Positions 34,680 to 41,612 of a DNA stretch of 64,000 bases are shown here, one piece after another; position 1 is the stretch's first letter; each line of letters begins with the position of its first letter. The stretch is from Kitasatospora arboriphila. GTDB lineage: Bacteria; Actinomycetota; Actinomycetes; Mycobacteriales; Mycobacteriaceae. The stretch is from the NCBI RefSeq assembly GCF_000717275.1, contig NZ_JNYV01000015.1, positions 1 to 64,000 on the forward strand, read 5' to 3'. The notes beneath the pieces were generated by a model. It made no database searches and was not told the origin of the DNA. It worked only from the letters and a program-made list of their open reading frames with translations. The position numbers and the translations under genes were made by a program.

Positions 34680-34892
34680 TTGCTGGCCAAGTCGACCCGG
34701 GTGGGTGGACGCCGCCGCTCGACAGCCCTCAAGCATCACTCCATCGCACGTGAGGTGCGGGGTGCTCCCGGTGCCGGCGAACGTGCTGCTATCCGTACAT
34801 GGGCTCGTGAGCAGGGTTATGACGTTGGCGATCGAGGGCGAATCTCGGAAGAGATCGTCTCTGCGTACTACGATCACGCGGGCGCCCGCTAG
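34680..34892 (+). pseudogene. truncated Lsr2 (C-terminal DNA-binding half)
   Basis: The frame from TTG at 34680 gives 70 aa: STRVGGRRRST-A-KH linker, then WAREQGYDVGDRGRISEEI. This is the Lsr2 C-terminal domain with the RGR minor-groove motif. It is very close to the intact copy at 14866-15240, with STRVGGRRRSTA and WAREQGYDVG identical. Upstream, similarity continues only for a few codons (VALATLLAK) before a TAA, and no dimerisation domain follows in any frame. Either a remnant or, less likely, a short DNA-binding-only protein. Confidence 0.75.
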
Positions 34893-35299
34893 ACGCAGGC
34901 ACGTTCTCTGTGTGGCTCTGGAGTGCGCGGAGCTGTGACAGTCCGTCTCGCAGGCGGGTTTTGAATGTGGGCAACGGGATGCCGAGGCGTTCGGCGCGCT
35001 CTTTGTGCGTCAGGTTGTCGTAGTAGACCATCGTGATGCTTTGCTGTTGCAGGATGGTGAGGGCCGCTAGCTGGCGGCGTACCTCGCGCACCAGGACCCT
35101 CGAGATACGCCTCTTGCATGACTTCCTCTGCGATCCCGGGGTCTCGAACGGTGGTGTAGATCAGACCGAACAGACGTGCGCGGGTGGACATGTACAAACG
35201 GTCGAACGCTGCGGGCTCCCCGCGAGCTACACCTGCGAGTAGATCGCCTATTTCAGAGAGGTCCGAGCCATCTGCATGCTTAATAGGCACTGTGTCCAT
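34789..35299 (-). pseudogene. ECF RNA polymerase sigma factor pseudogene (internal deletion with frameshift)
   Basis: From the ATG at 35299, sigma region 2 reads intact: LLAGVARGEPAAFDRLY, ARLFGLIYTTVRDPGIAEEV and MQEAYLE. The frame then loses homology at about 35105. In another frame region 4 continues: LTILQQQSITMVYYDNLTHKE and ERLGIPLPTFKTRLRDGLSQL. In intact SigK-like ECF factors about 70 residues separate these parts. Here they are nearly adjacent, so a deletion plus frameshift has fused them. The 3' end runs antisense to the Lsr2 fragment. Confidence 0.8.
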
Positions 35300-35427
35300 A
35301 TGTGGAGATCGCCGGTGCCCGGTGCCGTGTTACCTGCACATTGGTGAATGTCACGGTTGCTCGACCCCAGGTAGCGCGACAATGAACTCTTTAGCAAAAG
35401 GCCTAAAATTGCTTAACTGTGCCCATA

Positions 35428-35616
35428 ATGGACAGCGTGATGTTTTTGGAGCAACCGAAACGATCCCACCTGGGGCGACCCGCGGTGCGCCGTCAACGAC
35501 GAGCGGCGCGCACGAAGTTCACCCCGGCCGGCGCCGATCTGGCGATGCTGTTGGCGCTCACCTCGATCATGGGAAGCGTGCTCGGGTTCGTCCTGCTGAT
35601 CGAGTCGCTGTCATGA
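35428..35616 (+). CDS. small membrane protein (62 aa)
   Basis: Starts ATGGACAGC; a GTG 9 nt earlier is possible. A basic N-terminal half (KRSHLGRPAVRRQRRAARTK) is followed by one hydrophobic helix (LAMLLALTSIMGSVLGFVLLIE). The stop overlaps the next ATG (ATGA), so translation is coupled. Typical of small plasmid- or phage-borne genes; function unknown. Confidence 0.5.
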   Translation: MDSVMFLEQPKRSHLGRPAVRRQRRAARTKFTPAGADLAMLLALTSIMGSVLGFVLLIESLS

Positions 35617-35786
35617 GCGCATGGCCCAACAACCCCCGCGGTGACGGTCCGAGCTTGCTGACGCACGACTTCGGATCTGGCCAAGTGCACGAACACATCA
35701 ACTCGCTGCACCACGATCTGACACGTGGGCACACCGAGCATTTCACCGACACCGACTGGTGGATCGTGCAATGGATATCCACGTGA
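35613..35786 (+). CDS. small hypothetical protein (57 aa)
   Basis: The ATG overlaps the stop of the previous small gene. The protein is His/Asp/Trp-rich (HEHINSLHHDLTRGHTEHF...DWWIVQWIST) with no TM. The middle member of a three-gene cluster of short genes spanning 35428-35996. Function unknown. Confidence 0.42.
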   Translation: MSAWPNNPRGDGPSLLTHDFGSGQVHEHINSLHHDLTRGHTEHFTDTDWWIVQWIST

Positions 35787-35792
35787 CAGGCG

Positions 35793-35996
35793 ATGAGCAT
35801 GGATCCGCGTAGTTACGTACTCATCTGCGCTGCCTGCGATCACCCGTTGAGCCGACACCTACGTGCCCCGGTCGCCGACAGCATCGTCGGGCCATACCCA
35901 TGCACCGCCGCCGACTGTCAGTGCGAATACCGCCAATACCAACCAACATTCAGCATCGACAAAGTTAAAGGCACAACCCGATTCGCGAATCGGTGA
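35793..35996 (+). CDS. small cysteine-rich (zinc-ribbon-like) protein
   Basis: The protein has 67 aa. The ICAACDHPLSRH segment followed 22 residues later by CTAADCQCEY gives a C-x2-C...C-x4-C-x-C array suited to zinc binding. The CxxCxHPLS-x-H motif is shared with the 49-aa protein at 15384. It starts 6 bp after the previous gene. Confidence 0.55.
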   Translation: MSMDPRSYVLICAACDHPLSRHLRAPVADSIVGPYPCTAADCQCEYRQYQPTFSIDKVKGTTRFANR

Positions 35997-36199
35997 CCCG
36001 CGAGCAGGTGACGTCGATGTCACCTGGGTCTACCTCCACGTGATCGAGGCACCGCGCCGCGATGCCCGACCCGACGGGCACGGCGACATACTTGCGAGCA
36101 GATCACCACTCGTACAGCGGAGATTGAGACTGGGTGCGGGGCCTTGGGAGAGCTGAAACAGCCAGCAGGCTTCGAGCACTCACGACCGCGATTCACGCT

Positions 36200-36288
36200 G
36201 CATTACTCACTGGTGACGAAATACATTGCACCACAGAGCCTTACGCTGGTAGTAGATACTATGTCAAGTAAACTTGACAAGGTGCTGG
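36200..36288 (+). repeat. palindrome-promoter repeat, copy B
   Basis: The right arm GTGACGAAA (36213-36221) is intact and the left arm is degenerate (ATTACTCAC). TTGCAC (-35-like) begins exactly 4 nt after the arm. The -10 is poor. The unit continues as ATGTCAAGTAAACTTGAC and GGTGCTGG, shared with copy F, with an inner palindrome TCAAGTAAACTTGA. Confidence 0.6.
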
Positions 36289-36449
36289 TAGGGCTCGCTA
36301 TTGCACCCGACAACCAAAAAGATTCGGCAGTCGCCCTCCGAGACGATCCATCAGGATCTCACCCGATGGCCTGTTGTTTGCTTCTCGGAGAACGATTAGG
36401 TACGAGCCATCTTGGTCACTTGGTCCGACAAGCTTTCACGTTGCCTTGA
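36261..36449 (+). CDS. short ORF downstream of repeat B
   Basis: 62 codons starting MSSKLDKVLVGL, the same start as the ORF after repeat F (MSSKLDAVLAGL). Later residues have no counterpart and the 3' end runs antisense to the gene at 36396, so it is probably an N-terminal relic of a formerly longer gene fused to foreign sequence. It has no Shine-Dalgarno; the ATG lies where transcription would start, as in leaderless mRNAs. Confidence 0.3.
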   Translation: MSSKLDKVLVGLAIAPDNQKDSAVALRDDPSGSHPMACCLLLGERLGTSHLGHLVRQAFTLP

Positions 36450-36836
36450 TTCTGGCCACAGCGGTTCGATGTCATGGGCCAAGTTATACGCAATTGCGCC
36501 CACCACGCGCTGCGCGTGATCGCTGGGGCGTTGTGCCCAAGACCAAGTCCCGTCCTCGGCTGCCTGGATACTGAAGTACCAATCACCGTCGGCTATGTGG
36601 GTGGTGTAGATAGCGAACGACCAACCCATCTTTCCTCGGCGCTGGAATGTTCGGCGTTTGTCTCTTGGAGTCAGGTGGCCTGGTTTGACACCCAACTCTC
36701 GCAGTGCCTGGACGCACTCGGGGATGAGCCGGTCGAGCTGAGAGTACAAGATATCTGCATGCTTCCGCACTCTGCGCCCGAGATCGTTCGCATCTTGACG
36801 TTCGGCCTCCAGGCGCCGCCGGGCATCATCCGCCAT
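36396..36836 (-). CDS. hypothetical protein, third gene of the protease operon
   Basis: The protein has 146 aa, with the ATG at 36836 6 nt after AGGA and overlapping the previous gene's stop region. A helical, charged N-terminal half (DDARRRLEAERQDANDLGRR...LYSQLDRLIPECVQALRELG) precedes a beta-rich half (GWSFAIYTTHIADGDWYFSI...GTWSW). No signal peptide, so cytosolic. General layout resembles 44394-44921 and 39417-39896. No family recognised. Confidence 0.6.
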   Translation of the reverse strand: MADDARRRLEAERQDANDLGRRVRKHADILYSQLDRLIPECVQALRELGVKPGHLTPRDKRRTFQRRGKMGWSFAIYTTHIADGDWYFSIQAAEDGTWSWAQRPSDHAQRVVGAIAYNLAHDIEPLWPESRQRESLSDQVTKMART

Positions 36837-37032
36837 CCCCATTCCTGAATCCAATCACAACTTGCAATCGCCGAACAGATATTGAGGGCCTGCGCAGGTC
36901 GGGCACCTCAACTAGCTGGCAGTAAGTCCCGGATCGCTTGCCACTCGACAGACTTGAATCGTTGTCAGGCTCTTCCCATTCGTTGAGCCAATTTTGGATG
37001 GTGCGTGTTGGGCAAAGTCTGGCTACGTCCAT
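36826..37032 (-). CDS. small protein coupled to the trypsin-like protease
   Basis: 68 codons. The ATG lies within the last codons of the protease gene (10-bp overlap) and the stop overlaps the next gene's start region, so all three are likely co-translated. Sequence MDVARLCPTRTIQNWLNEWE then polar. The first part could be a short helical adaptor. The alternative is that it is fortuitous; the double overlap argues for a real gene. Confidence 0.42.
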   Translation of the reverse strand: MDVARLCPTRTIQNWLNEWEEPDNDSSLSSGKRSGTYCQLVEVPDLRRPSISVRRLQVVIGFRNGDGG

Positions 37033-38138
37033 CTTTCGATGTTGAGTAGGTCCGGGTGTCCAAGGTCGGTGAGTGCTCGTTGGATCTCGCTAGTAGGCAC
37101 GGCGGCGTAGAACGGGGAACTCGCGAGTGGTTTTCGGGTAGAGGACGTGTCTTCCGTTGGCGCGTCGTCTTCCGTTGGTGGATCGCTGTTCTCCGCTGGT
37201 GCGTCGTCGATTTCCAGAGAGCGGCTCACGATGCCGATGACGCGTCCGTCTTGGGCGACGATCGGACCCCCGCTGTTGCCGGGCCGGGACGTCGCCGAAA
37301 AGAGGAAAAAGGTGTTCCGAGAAAAGTCGAGCGTGCCGGGATTGACCACTTCGCCTCTGTGGACGACGAGTGTTTGTTCGCGGGCGAAGGGGACCCTTGG
37401 GTATCCCAAGGTCAACGAGTCGTCGCCCCATGCTGGGTCTCGGAACGCGATGCCTCCTGTGGCTGTCGTCAGATGTTTTGACACTTCATCTTCTGGCTCG
37501 TCGAGCTCGATGACCGCAACGTCAAGCGTGTCGTGGGCGGTGTGGCCCTTAACTTTCACTGTGCGTTGAGGCTCGGTGTCGCTATTGCTTAGCGGCATCG
37601 CGACCGAGGACGTGAGTAGCTCGGTGTGGACGGTCATGTCCTCGACCACGTGCGCGTTCGTGAGTATGTGGGTCGAATCGAGCAGCAGGCCGGTTCCTGT
37701 GGCTTGGTTGCCATTCGCAAGGTCGCCAGTGACGGCGATCGTGGCTGGTCCGAAGGAGCGTACGAGGAACTCCGGTCCGAGCGCAGGAGCTAGCCATAGA
37801 TGGCCGGGACTCTGCGCTGCGGTGGCGCCCTGGTGCACTGCAAAATAGGCCGGGTAAATCGGCGGCGAAGGGTGCCGCTCAAGAAACCCCGCGCGTTCCA
37901 ACGCCGCAGCAATACTCTTGATCTGGAACAACCAATCATGAAGGCCAGTCACGTTTAATACGTCCTTGCGCTCCATGTACTGGATACAATCGAGTAGCGT
38001 CAGCGGCGAAATCTGCGCAGCGGACGGCTTGCCCAACAGCGCACGCATAGCAGGCACCCTGTGCGGTTCAAAGAAGTGCAACATATGGAATGAAATCATC
38101 ACGCGGAACTTCAGCGCGGCCGGCTGGTATTGGCTCAC
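37023..38138 (-). CDS. trypsin-like serine protease with N-terminal helical domain
   Basis: The protein has 371 aa and no signal peptide. The N-terminal domain (about 1-100) is alpha-helical (LLDCIQYMERKDVLNV...IAAALERAGFLE) and reads like a wHTH/adaptor fold. The protease domain (about 120-310) has the triad His163 in ILTNAHVV, Asp206 in TLDVAVIELD and Ser289 in SRPGNSGGP, with GTGLLLD before it. An acidic linker (NSDPPTEDDAPTED) and a tail with VPTSEIQRALTDLG follow. Intracellular trypsin-like proteases with adaptor domains occur in bacterial conflict and NTPase-linked immune systems, which fits the mobile surroundings, but no partner NTPase is visible here. Confidence 0.82.
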   Translation of the reverse strand: MSQYQPAALKFRVMISFHMLHFFEPHRVPAMRALLGKPSAAQISPLTLLDCIQYMERKDVLNVTGLHDWLFQIKSIAAALERAGFLERHPSPPIYPAYFAVHQGATAAQSPGHLWLAPALGPEFLVRSFGPATIAVTGDLANGNQATGTGLLLDSTHILTNAHVVEDMTVHTELLTSSVAMPLSNSDTEPQRTVKVKGHTAHDTLDVAVIELDEPEDEVSKHLTTATGGIAFRDPAWGDDSLTLGYPRVPFAREQTLVVHRGEVVNPGTLDFSRNTFFLFSATSRPGNSGGPIVAQDGRVIGIVSRSLEIDDAPAENSDPPTEDDAPTEDTSSTRKPLASSPFYAAVPTSEIQRALTDLGHPDLLNIERWT

Positions 38139-38199
38139 TGCTCCTCCACTAACTGTGTAGCGCGCCGCTGCAGCGGCAGTTCCTCGGCTGTGTAGCGCA

Positions 38200-38436
38200 T
38201 CATTCCATCTCCGTCTGCGCTACTCGCTCGTCCGGCGGTGGTTTCAATGCCCTGCTAGCCCGTTTGGCGTCTTTGACCGCCCGCTGGCGAACCCACGCAG
38301 ACACGCTGACACCGGCACTGCCGGCCGCCGCCTCCACCAGGGCGCGTTCCTGTGCAGTGAACCGCACGGGCACCGGAGCCGAACGTCGCTGTTCGGGATC
38401 GAGGGGTGGCCTGCCGCGGGACGTCACCCAACCCAC
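38200..38436 (-). CDS. ribbon-helix-helix-type DNA-binding protein
   Basis: Up to 78 aa (GTG at 38436, or GTG at 38427 beginning MTSRGRPPLDPEQ). A basic N-terminal RGRPPLDP arm is followed by APVPVRFTAQERALVEAAAG and SVSAWVRQRAVKDAKRA: one beta strand (VPVRF) and two helices, the MobC/antitoxin-like RHH pattern. Such proteins autoregulate through direct repeats, and a pair lies just upstream (38440-38486). No toxin gene is recognised next to it. Confidence 0.68.
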   Translation of the reverse strand: MGWVTSRGRPPLDPEQRRSAPVPVRFTAQERALVEAAAGSAGVSVSAWVRQRAVKDAKRASRALKPPPDERVAQTEME

Positions 38437-38439
38437 TTT

Positions 38440-38486
38440 AATCGACTACACCAATCAAGCTGTGCCCTGTCAATAAATCGACTACA
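38440..38486. promoter_or_regulatory. direct repeats, likely RHH operator
   Basis: AATCGACTACA occurs at 38440-38450 and again at 38476-38486 (36-bp register), between the RHH gene and a divergent small ORF. The surroundings are AT-rich. Paired direct repeats of this size are typical RHH binding sites. Confidence 0.5.
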
Positions 38487-38518
38487 ATAAAAGGGTGGCC
38501 GGGTGGCACGTTAGCACT

Positions 38519-38650
38519 GTGACTGCAGTGCCCGATGGCACCGGGCTATGGATTGCCTTCGGCCGGGCCGATGATCCTGACAGTTTCGCGGGGGTCCGGT
38601 TCGAGCATGTGCCCGATGCCGACGGTCAGGTGGACAGCTCCCCGCCGTGA
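38519..38650 (+). CDS. small hypothetical protein (43 aa)
   Basis: GTG start, GTG...TGA. The sequence MTAVPDGTGLWIAFGRADDP... has a compact beta-like pattern and acidic end. It is divergent from the RHH gene and overlaps the start region of the next frame. Low information; could be a real small gene driven by the same divergent promoter. Confidence 0.35.
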   Translation: MTAVPDGTGLWIAFGRADDPDSFAGVRFEHVPDADGQVDSSPP

Positions 38651-38661
38651 CAACGATTGAG

Positions 38662-38958
38662 ATGTCTAGTCGTGGCGTTCCTGGACGAGACTCGTTCACC
38701 ACACGGCTGATGGATGGCAGCGATCAGGTCCGGCGAACACGGGCTCTACAGCGGAACCGCCTGCCCAGCGCCGTTCTATCGGTCGACCTCGCGACGGCGG
38801 TGACGACGAGTGACCAACTGGCAGCCAGCTTCAGCATCTCTCTGCCCATTCTCCAGGCCTTCGGTGTCCTCGAGCCGCTCTGGATTACTGAGGCCGGCGC
38901 ACTTACCTGCGGGCGTCGGGACAGGTCGGCGGCGTATCTCAGAGTGGGCGAGTCGTAA
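38662..38958 (+). CDS. hypothetical protein (98 aa)
   Basis: Starts ATG-TCT at 38662, or GTG at 38647 overlapping the preceding TGA. It contains a possible HTH-like stretch (TTSDQLAASFSISLPILQAFGVLEPLW) after a basic N-terminus. No family recognised. It lies between the RHH locus and repeat C. Confidence 0.4.
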   Translation: MSSRGVPGRDSFTTRLMDGSDQVRRTRALQRNRLPSAVLSVDLATAVTTSDQLAASFSISLPILQAFGVLEPLWITEAGALTCGRRDRSAAYLRVGES

Positions 38959-39017
38959 CGGCGTCACGATCGATCCGGACGCTCGGTGAAAGGGACGCCC
39001 ACCGGTGATTCCGGCTG

Positions 39018-39075
39018 TTCCGTCACTGGCGACGAAAAGCATTGCACTACAACCAGACTCGGCGATAATAGATAC
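39018..39075 (+). repeat. palindrome-promoter repeat, copy C
   Basis: TTCCGTCACTGGCGACGAAA carries a C in each arm relative to the consensus. TTGCAC begins 4 nt after, then 16 nt, then a good -10 GATAAT (39064). The unit then joins directly to a fragment of a DUF6461 gene at 39076, indicating a deletion. Confidence 0.65.
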
Positions 39076-39159
39076 CAGGTCAAGTGCGCTTTCGATCGCC
39101 ACACCCTGGCGCCCGCAGAGGGACAGACCCCGGCGTGGGCCCTGCAGTGGATGGAAGCT
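39076..39159 (+). pseudogene. DUF6461 gene fragment fused to repeat C
   Basis: The translated sequence QVKCAFDRHTLAPAEGQTPA and WMEA corresponds to QVKCAFDHHTPGTRRGTDPD...WMKEI in the intact gene at 46372, with a frameshift inside it. The whole N-terminal two thirds are missing, so the promoter repeat is joined to the middle of the gene. Confidence 0.65.
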
Positions 39160-39216
39160 GCCGTCATAGCACTGATCACCGCGACAATCGCGGTGACGCA
39201 TTTTACACTTCGTCCA

Positions 39217-39308
39217 TGAACGAACTCGAGGGAATAATCGCTGAGGAGGTGGCTGCTGAGCAGCGCCGCGCGGCCGCGCGGGTGATATCTGATTCGATGC
39301 AGAGATGA
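39217..39308 (+). other. short ORF MNELEGIIAEEV... (30 aa)
   Basis: An ATG frame of 30 codons encoding a charged helix (IIAEEVAAEQRRAAARVISD). The next in-frame ATG after its stop opens another charged helix (MADDARRLASEHL) similar to the N-terminus of the gene at 36396. Possibly remnants of that family's N-terminal half. Confidence 0.25.
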
Positions 39309-39416
39309 ATGGCCGACGATGCGAGGCGCCTCGCAAGCGAACATCTAGCAAACGACCGCGCATCGAAGGTCGCTCATGACCATTGTTGCGCGCATGGACG
39401 CCTGGTAGGGGTCAGC

Positions 39417-39896
39417 ATGGGACTTGAGGAAGAGATTGAACGGCAACGCCGCGCAGCTGGATCCAGCCGCCAATCGTCACAGGCTGTGCCGCCTGGCTAC
39501 CTGGCAGCCTGCAGCGACTTTGCGGCGCTGGCGCTCCGAAACAACATCGCACCCTCCGACCATTACTTCCGCCTGACGAGTCGTCTAACGAAGTTCGGCC
39601 GGCGGCCTCACAATATCTTCGAGTACAAGGGTGCCTGCTGGATCGTTGACGTATCTGAGAATGACACGTACGCGGTGAATTTGAATGGAGAACCACTGTT
39701 CCTCACAATGAGGTCGGCCCATGGAGGTAGCTACACGTCTCCCCTTAAAGTGACATTCGCTAACACGCCGGCAGGCTGGTCAAACTCCGGCTCGGTTTAT
39801 GTCATCGAAGAGTTCGGGACACCCCACATGGACTATCACTTGACAGAGGAACGGTTAGCGTCGGCCTTCCACAGGTTAGCTCTCACCAACCAGTGA
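39417..39896 (+). CDS. hypothetical protein (159 aa)
   Basis: The ATG at 39417 is set by AGGGG 6 nt upstream. The charged helical N-terminus (LEEEIERQRRAAGSSRQ) precedes a beta-rich region with YFRLTSRLTKFGRRPHNIFE, GACWIVDVSENDTYAVNLNGE and an aromatic-rich end. No signal peptide. The architecture (short helix, then mixed beta domain of about 130 aa) recalls small immunity-type proteins. It could be driven by the promoter of repeat C. Confidence 0.6.
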   Translation: MGLEEEIERQRRAAGSSRQSSQAVPPGYLAACSDFAALALRNNIAPSDHYFRLTSRLTKFGRRPHNIFEYKGACWIVDVSENDTYAVNLNGEPLFLTMRSAHGGSYTSPLKVTFANTPAGWSNSGSVYVIEEFGTPHMDYHLTEERLASAFHRLALTNQ

Positions 39897-39935
39897 GGGC
39901 GCTACAGGATGAGTACGAGATAGCCGGATGTAAGG

Positions 39936-40145
39936 ATGCTCCGCATATACCCACCTGCACATGGCTTCCCGTTACCGTCAGAAGACGACTATTACACGTT
40001 CGCCAGGCTCGATTTCACTGAGAGCACGTTCGGGCATCCCTGGGAGTGGACGTTGTGTGTGTTTGGGCCGCGTCTAGTCGAGACTTTAGGACAGACGTTG
40101 TCGACCTGGTTGCCGGTGAAGCGGGTCAACGGGCATTCAGCGTGA
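39936..40145 (+). pseudogene. DUF2716-like C-terminal fragment
   Basis: 69 codons. The core DDYYTFARLDFTESTFGHPWEWTLCVFGPRLV matches the well-conserved C-terminal block of DUF2716 proteins (D-x-Y-F...FGHPWE-x-TLCVFG-x-LV...WLPV). Full-length members have about 80 more residues N-terminally, absent here. Possibly still expressed as a short protein from the ATG at 39936, but more likely a truncated copy. Confidence 0.6.
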
Positions 40146-40544
40146 AACGTTCAGTGCCGACCTGTACGACCGCTCGTCATTTTCCCTGATGTGTAGCTGC
40201 GCGACCACGTTGTGTTTCGTCACTTGGTGACGAAACCAATTGCGGCACAGGGTGTTACGCCGATAATATAGATTACGTCAGGCAAGCAGGACGCGGTGCA
40301 GCTGGAGCGACCAGGGCGCCGGTGCCGATCCAAGAGGCCAGCAACCATCTCCGCCGGCGCGGCAGGGGTGGGAACCATCGAGGTCACGAGCTGAGCATGA
40401 CGGCAAGCTTCGGCCACCAGTCCTCGTTCCGAGCGACAGTAGTGGCTATCGCAGGGCTACTGGCCAGGAGGAAACTGGCGTACGCCGACCAATCATCAGA
40501 CGAGAGCGTGTCCGGATGTTGCTGGGTCGTGAACAAGCCCAGTT
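40146..40544. other. gap containing palindrome-promoter repeat D
   Basis: About 400 bp; repeat D occupies 40214-40280. Downstream, GGACGCGGTGC matches the stretch after repeat F, but no ORF of quality follows. The right end carries the 3' flank of the convergent membrane-protein gene. Confidence 0.45.
40214..40280 (+). repeat. palindrome-promoter repeat, copy D
   Basis: TTTCGTCAC-ttg-GTGACGAAA at 40215-40235 (3-nt centre). TTGCGG starts 4 nt after (40240), a 16-nt spacer follows, then GATAAT at 40262-40267: the best-formed promoter of the family. GATTACGTCAGG follows. No gene of quality lies immediately downstream. Confidence 0.7.
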
Positions 40545-40847
40545 CTAGGACGTCTGCAACATCTCGGCGATGATGTCGATGCGCGCGGTTTCGGCATTGT
40601 CAGCCACAGTGCGCCAGTCGGCGCCGCCGTAGAAGTACTGCCGTAGGTCGGGGTGCTCTACCAGGTAAGCCAGCACGGTATGTAGGTGCACGTGCATCGA
40701 ACGCAACTCGGAGGACACGGCTAAGTTGTTTTGCGTCTTCGTTTGAGCAGCGAGGGCCTTCGTTTGTCGAGCCGCAAATATCAGCGTGAGAAGCGCGATC
40801 ACGATGCCCCCAGATGCGACGATGACAGCGAGCCACTCTGCTTCCAT
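40545..40847 (-). CDS. small single-pass membrane protein
   Basis: The protein has 100 aa. One N-terminal TM (WLAVIVASGGIVIALLTLIFA) is followed by a cytosolic helical domain (RQTKALAAQTKTQNNLAVS...HTVLAYLVEHPDLRQYFYGG). The segment resembles the N-terminal anchor plus helical part seen in many uncharacterised bacterial TM proteins. It lies 7 bp after the lipoprotein gene on the same strand, so co-transcribed. Confidence 0.62.
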   Translation of the reverse strand: MEAEWLAVIVASGGIVIALLTLIFAARQTKALAAQTKTQNNLAVSSELRSMHVHLHTVLAYLVEHPDLRQYFYGGADWRTVADNAETARIDIIAEMLQTS

Positions 40848-40854
40848 GCCGCAC

Positions 40855-41568
40855 CTACTGGCTTTCTCTGAGCGTAGCCATTACGACCCAGCGGCCTGAG
40901 TTGGGTTCATTTCCGGATACGAGACGCGTCACAACGCGGACCCGGTCGACCGCCCTCTTCGTCAGGCTTTCCTTGACGAAAGAAGTTAGTGGTGCTCCGT
41001 TCGCGGCAATGCCGTACAGAGAACCACTAGATTGGATCGGCGATGCGCCAGCTGTGTACGCAAGGCCTACTTCACTGAAGTTGGATCCTCCGCTCGCCAG
41101 CGAAGCCGTTAGGTCTTCGTACTCCTTGTTAGAGGCAACGCCGGTCGCGAGCTTTCGTGCCTTCGCAACGTCGGTCAACGCTGCATGGCGAACGTGTGTA
41201 TACCCCAGCGTGATCTGGTCCCAAATTTGTTGTGAAGTGTTATCGGCGCTCGGCTGGACGACCTCACGGTTGAAGTAGTCGTAGTCTGCCCATCCGGATC
41301 GTTCGAGCTCATCAAGGACTAGCTGTACGTCTTCGTCCACGCTTGAGTTAAGGATGGGGCCGGTGTAATCCATCTGCTGCACAACGGTCAGGTCAAGAAA
41401 TTGGTCGACGCTCATCGTTTCAACGTCATCTGCGCGCCCGCTGCTCGTAGATATTTCCTGCTGTCCTCGCAAATCAGCATCGTCACTAGTGCTGTCCTCG
41501 TTGCCTCCGCAGCCTGCGAGGAGTGCGACCGTGACGGCAAGAATGGTGTATGTCTGGACCAGTTTCAT
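40855..41568 (-). CDS. lipoprotein, paralogue of 43455-44261
   Basis: The protein has 237 aa from the ATG at 41568. Lipobox LLAGC (Cys near 20), acidic linker, then a domain shared with 43455-44261: MSVDQFLDLTVVQQMDYTGP, NSSV-x-x-D-x-QLVLDEL, SGWADYDYFNR, QQIWDQITLGYTHVR, EVGLAYTAGASP, IAANG-x-P and GNEPNSGRWV. Anchored outside the membrane. No known family was recognised. It is the proximal gene of a two-gene unit with 40545. Confidence 0.72.
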   Translation of the reverse strand: MKLVQTYTILAVTVALLAGCGGNEDSTSDDADLRGQQEISTSSGRADDVETMSVDQFLDLTVVQQMDYTGPILNSSVDEDVQLVLDELERSGWADYDYFNREVVQPSADNTSQQIWDQITLGYTHVRHAALTDVAKARKLATGVASNKEYEDLTASLASGGSNFSEVGLAYTAGASPIQSSGSLYGIAANGAPLTSFVKESLTKRAVDRVRVVTRLVSGNEPNSGRWVVMATLRESQ

Positions 41569-41612
41569 GGGAATCTTTCGGGGTGCAAGCAGGAGCGAAG
41601 CGGTCACGGTGG

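Noticed and set aside
38647..38661. GTG at 38647 as the start of the 98-aa protein
   Set aside because: The ATG 15 nt downstream is equally plausible and neither has a clear ribosome site, so the shorter form is listed.
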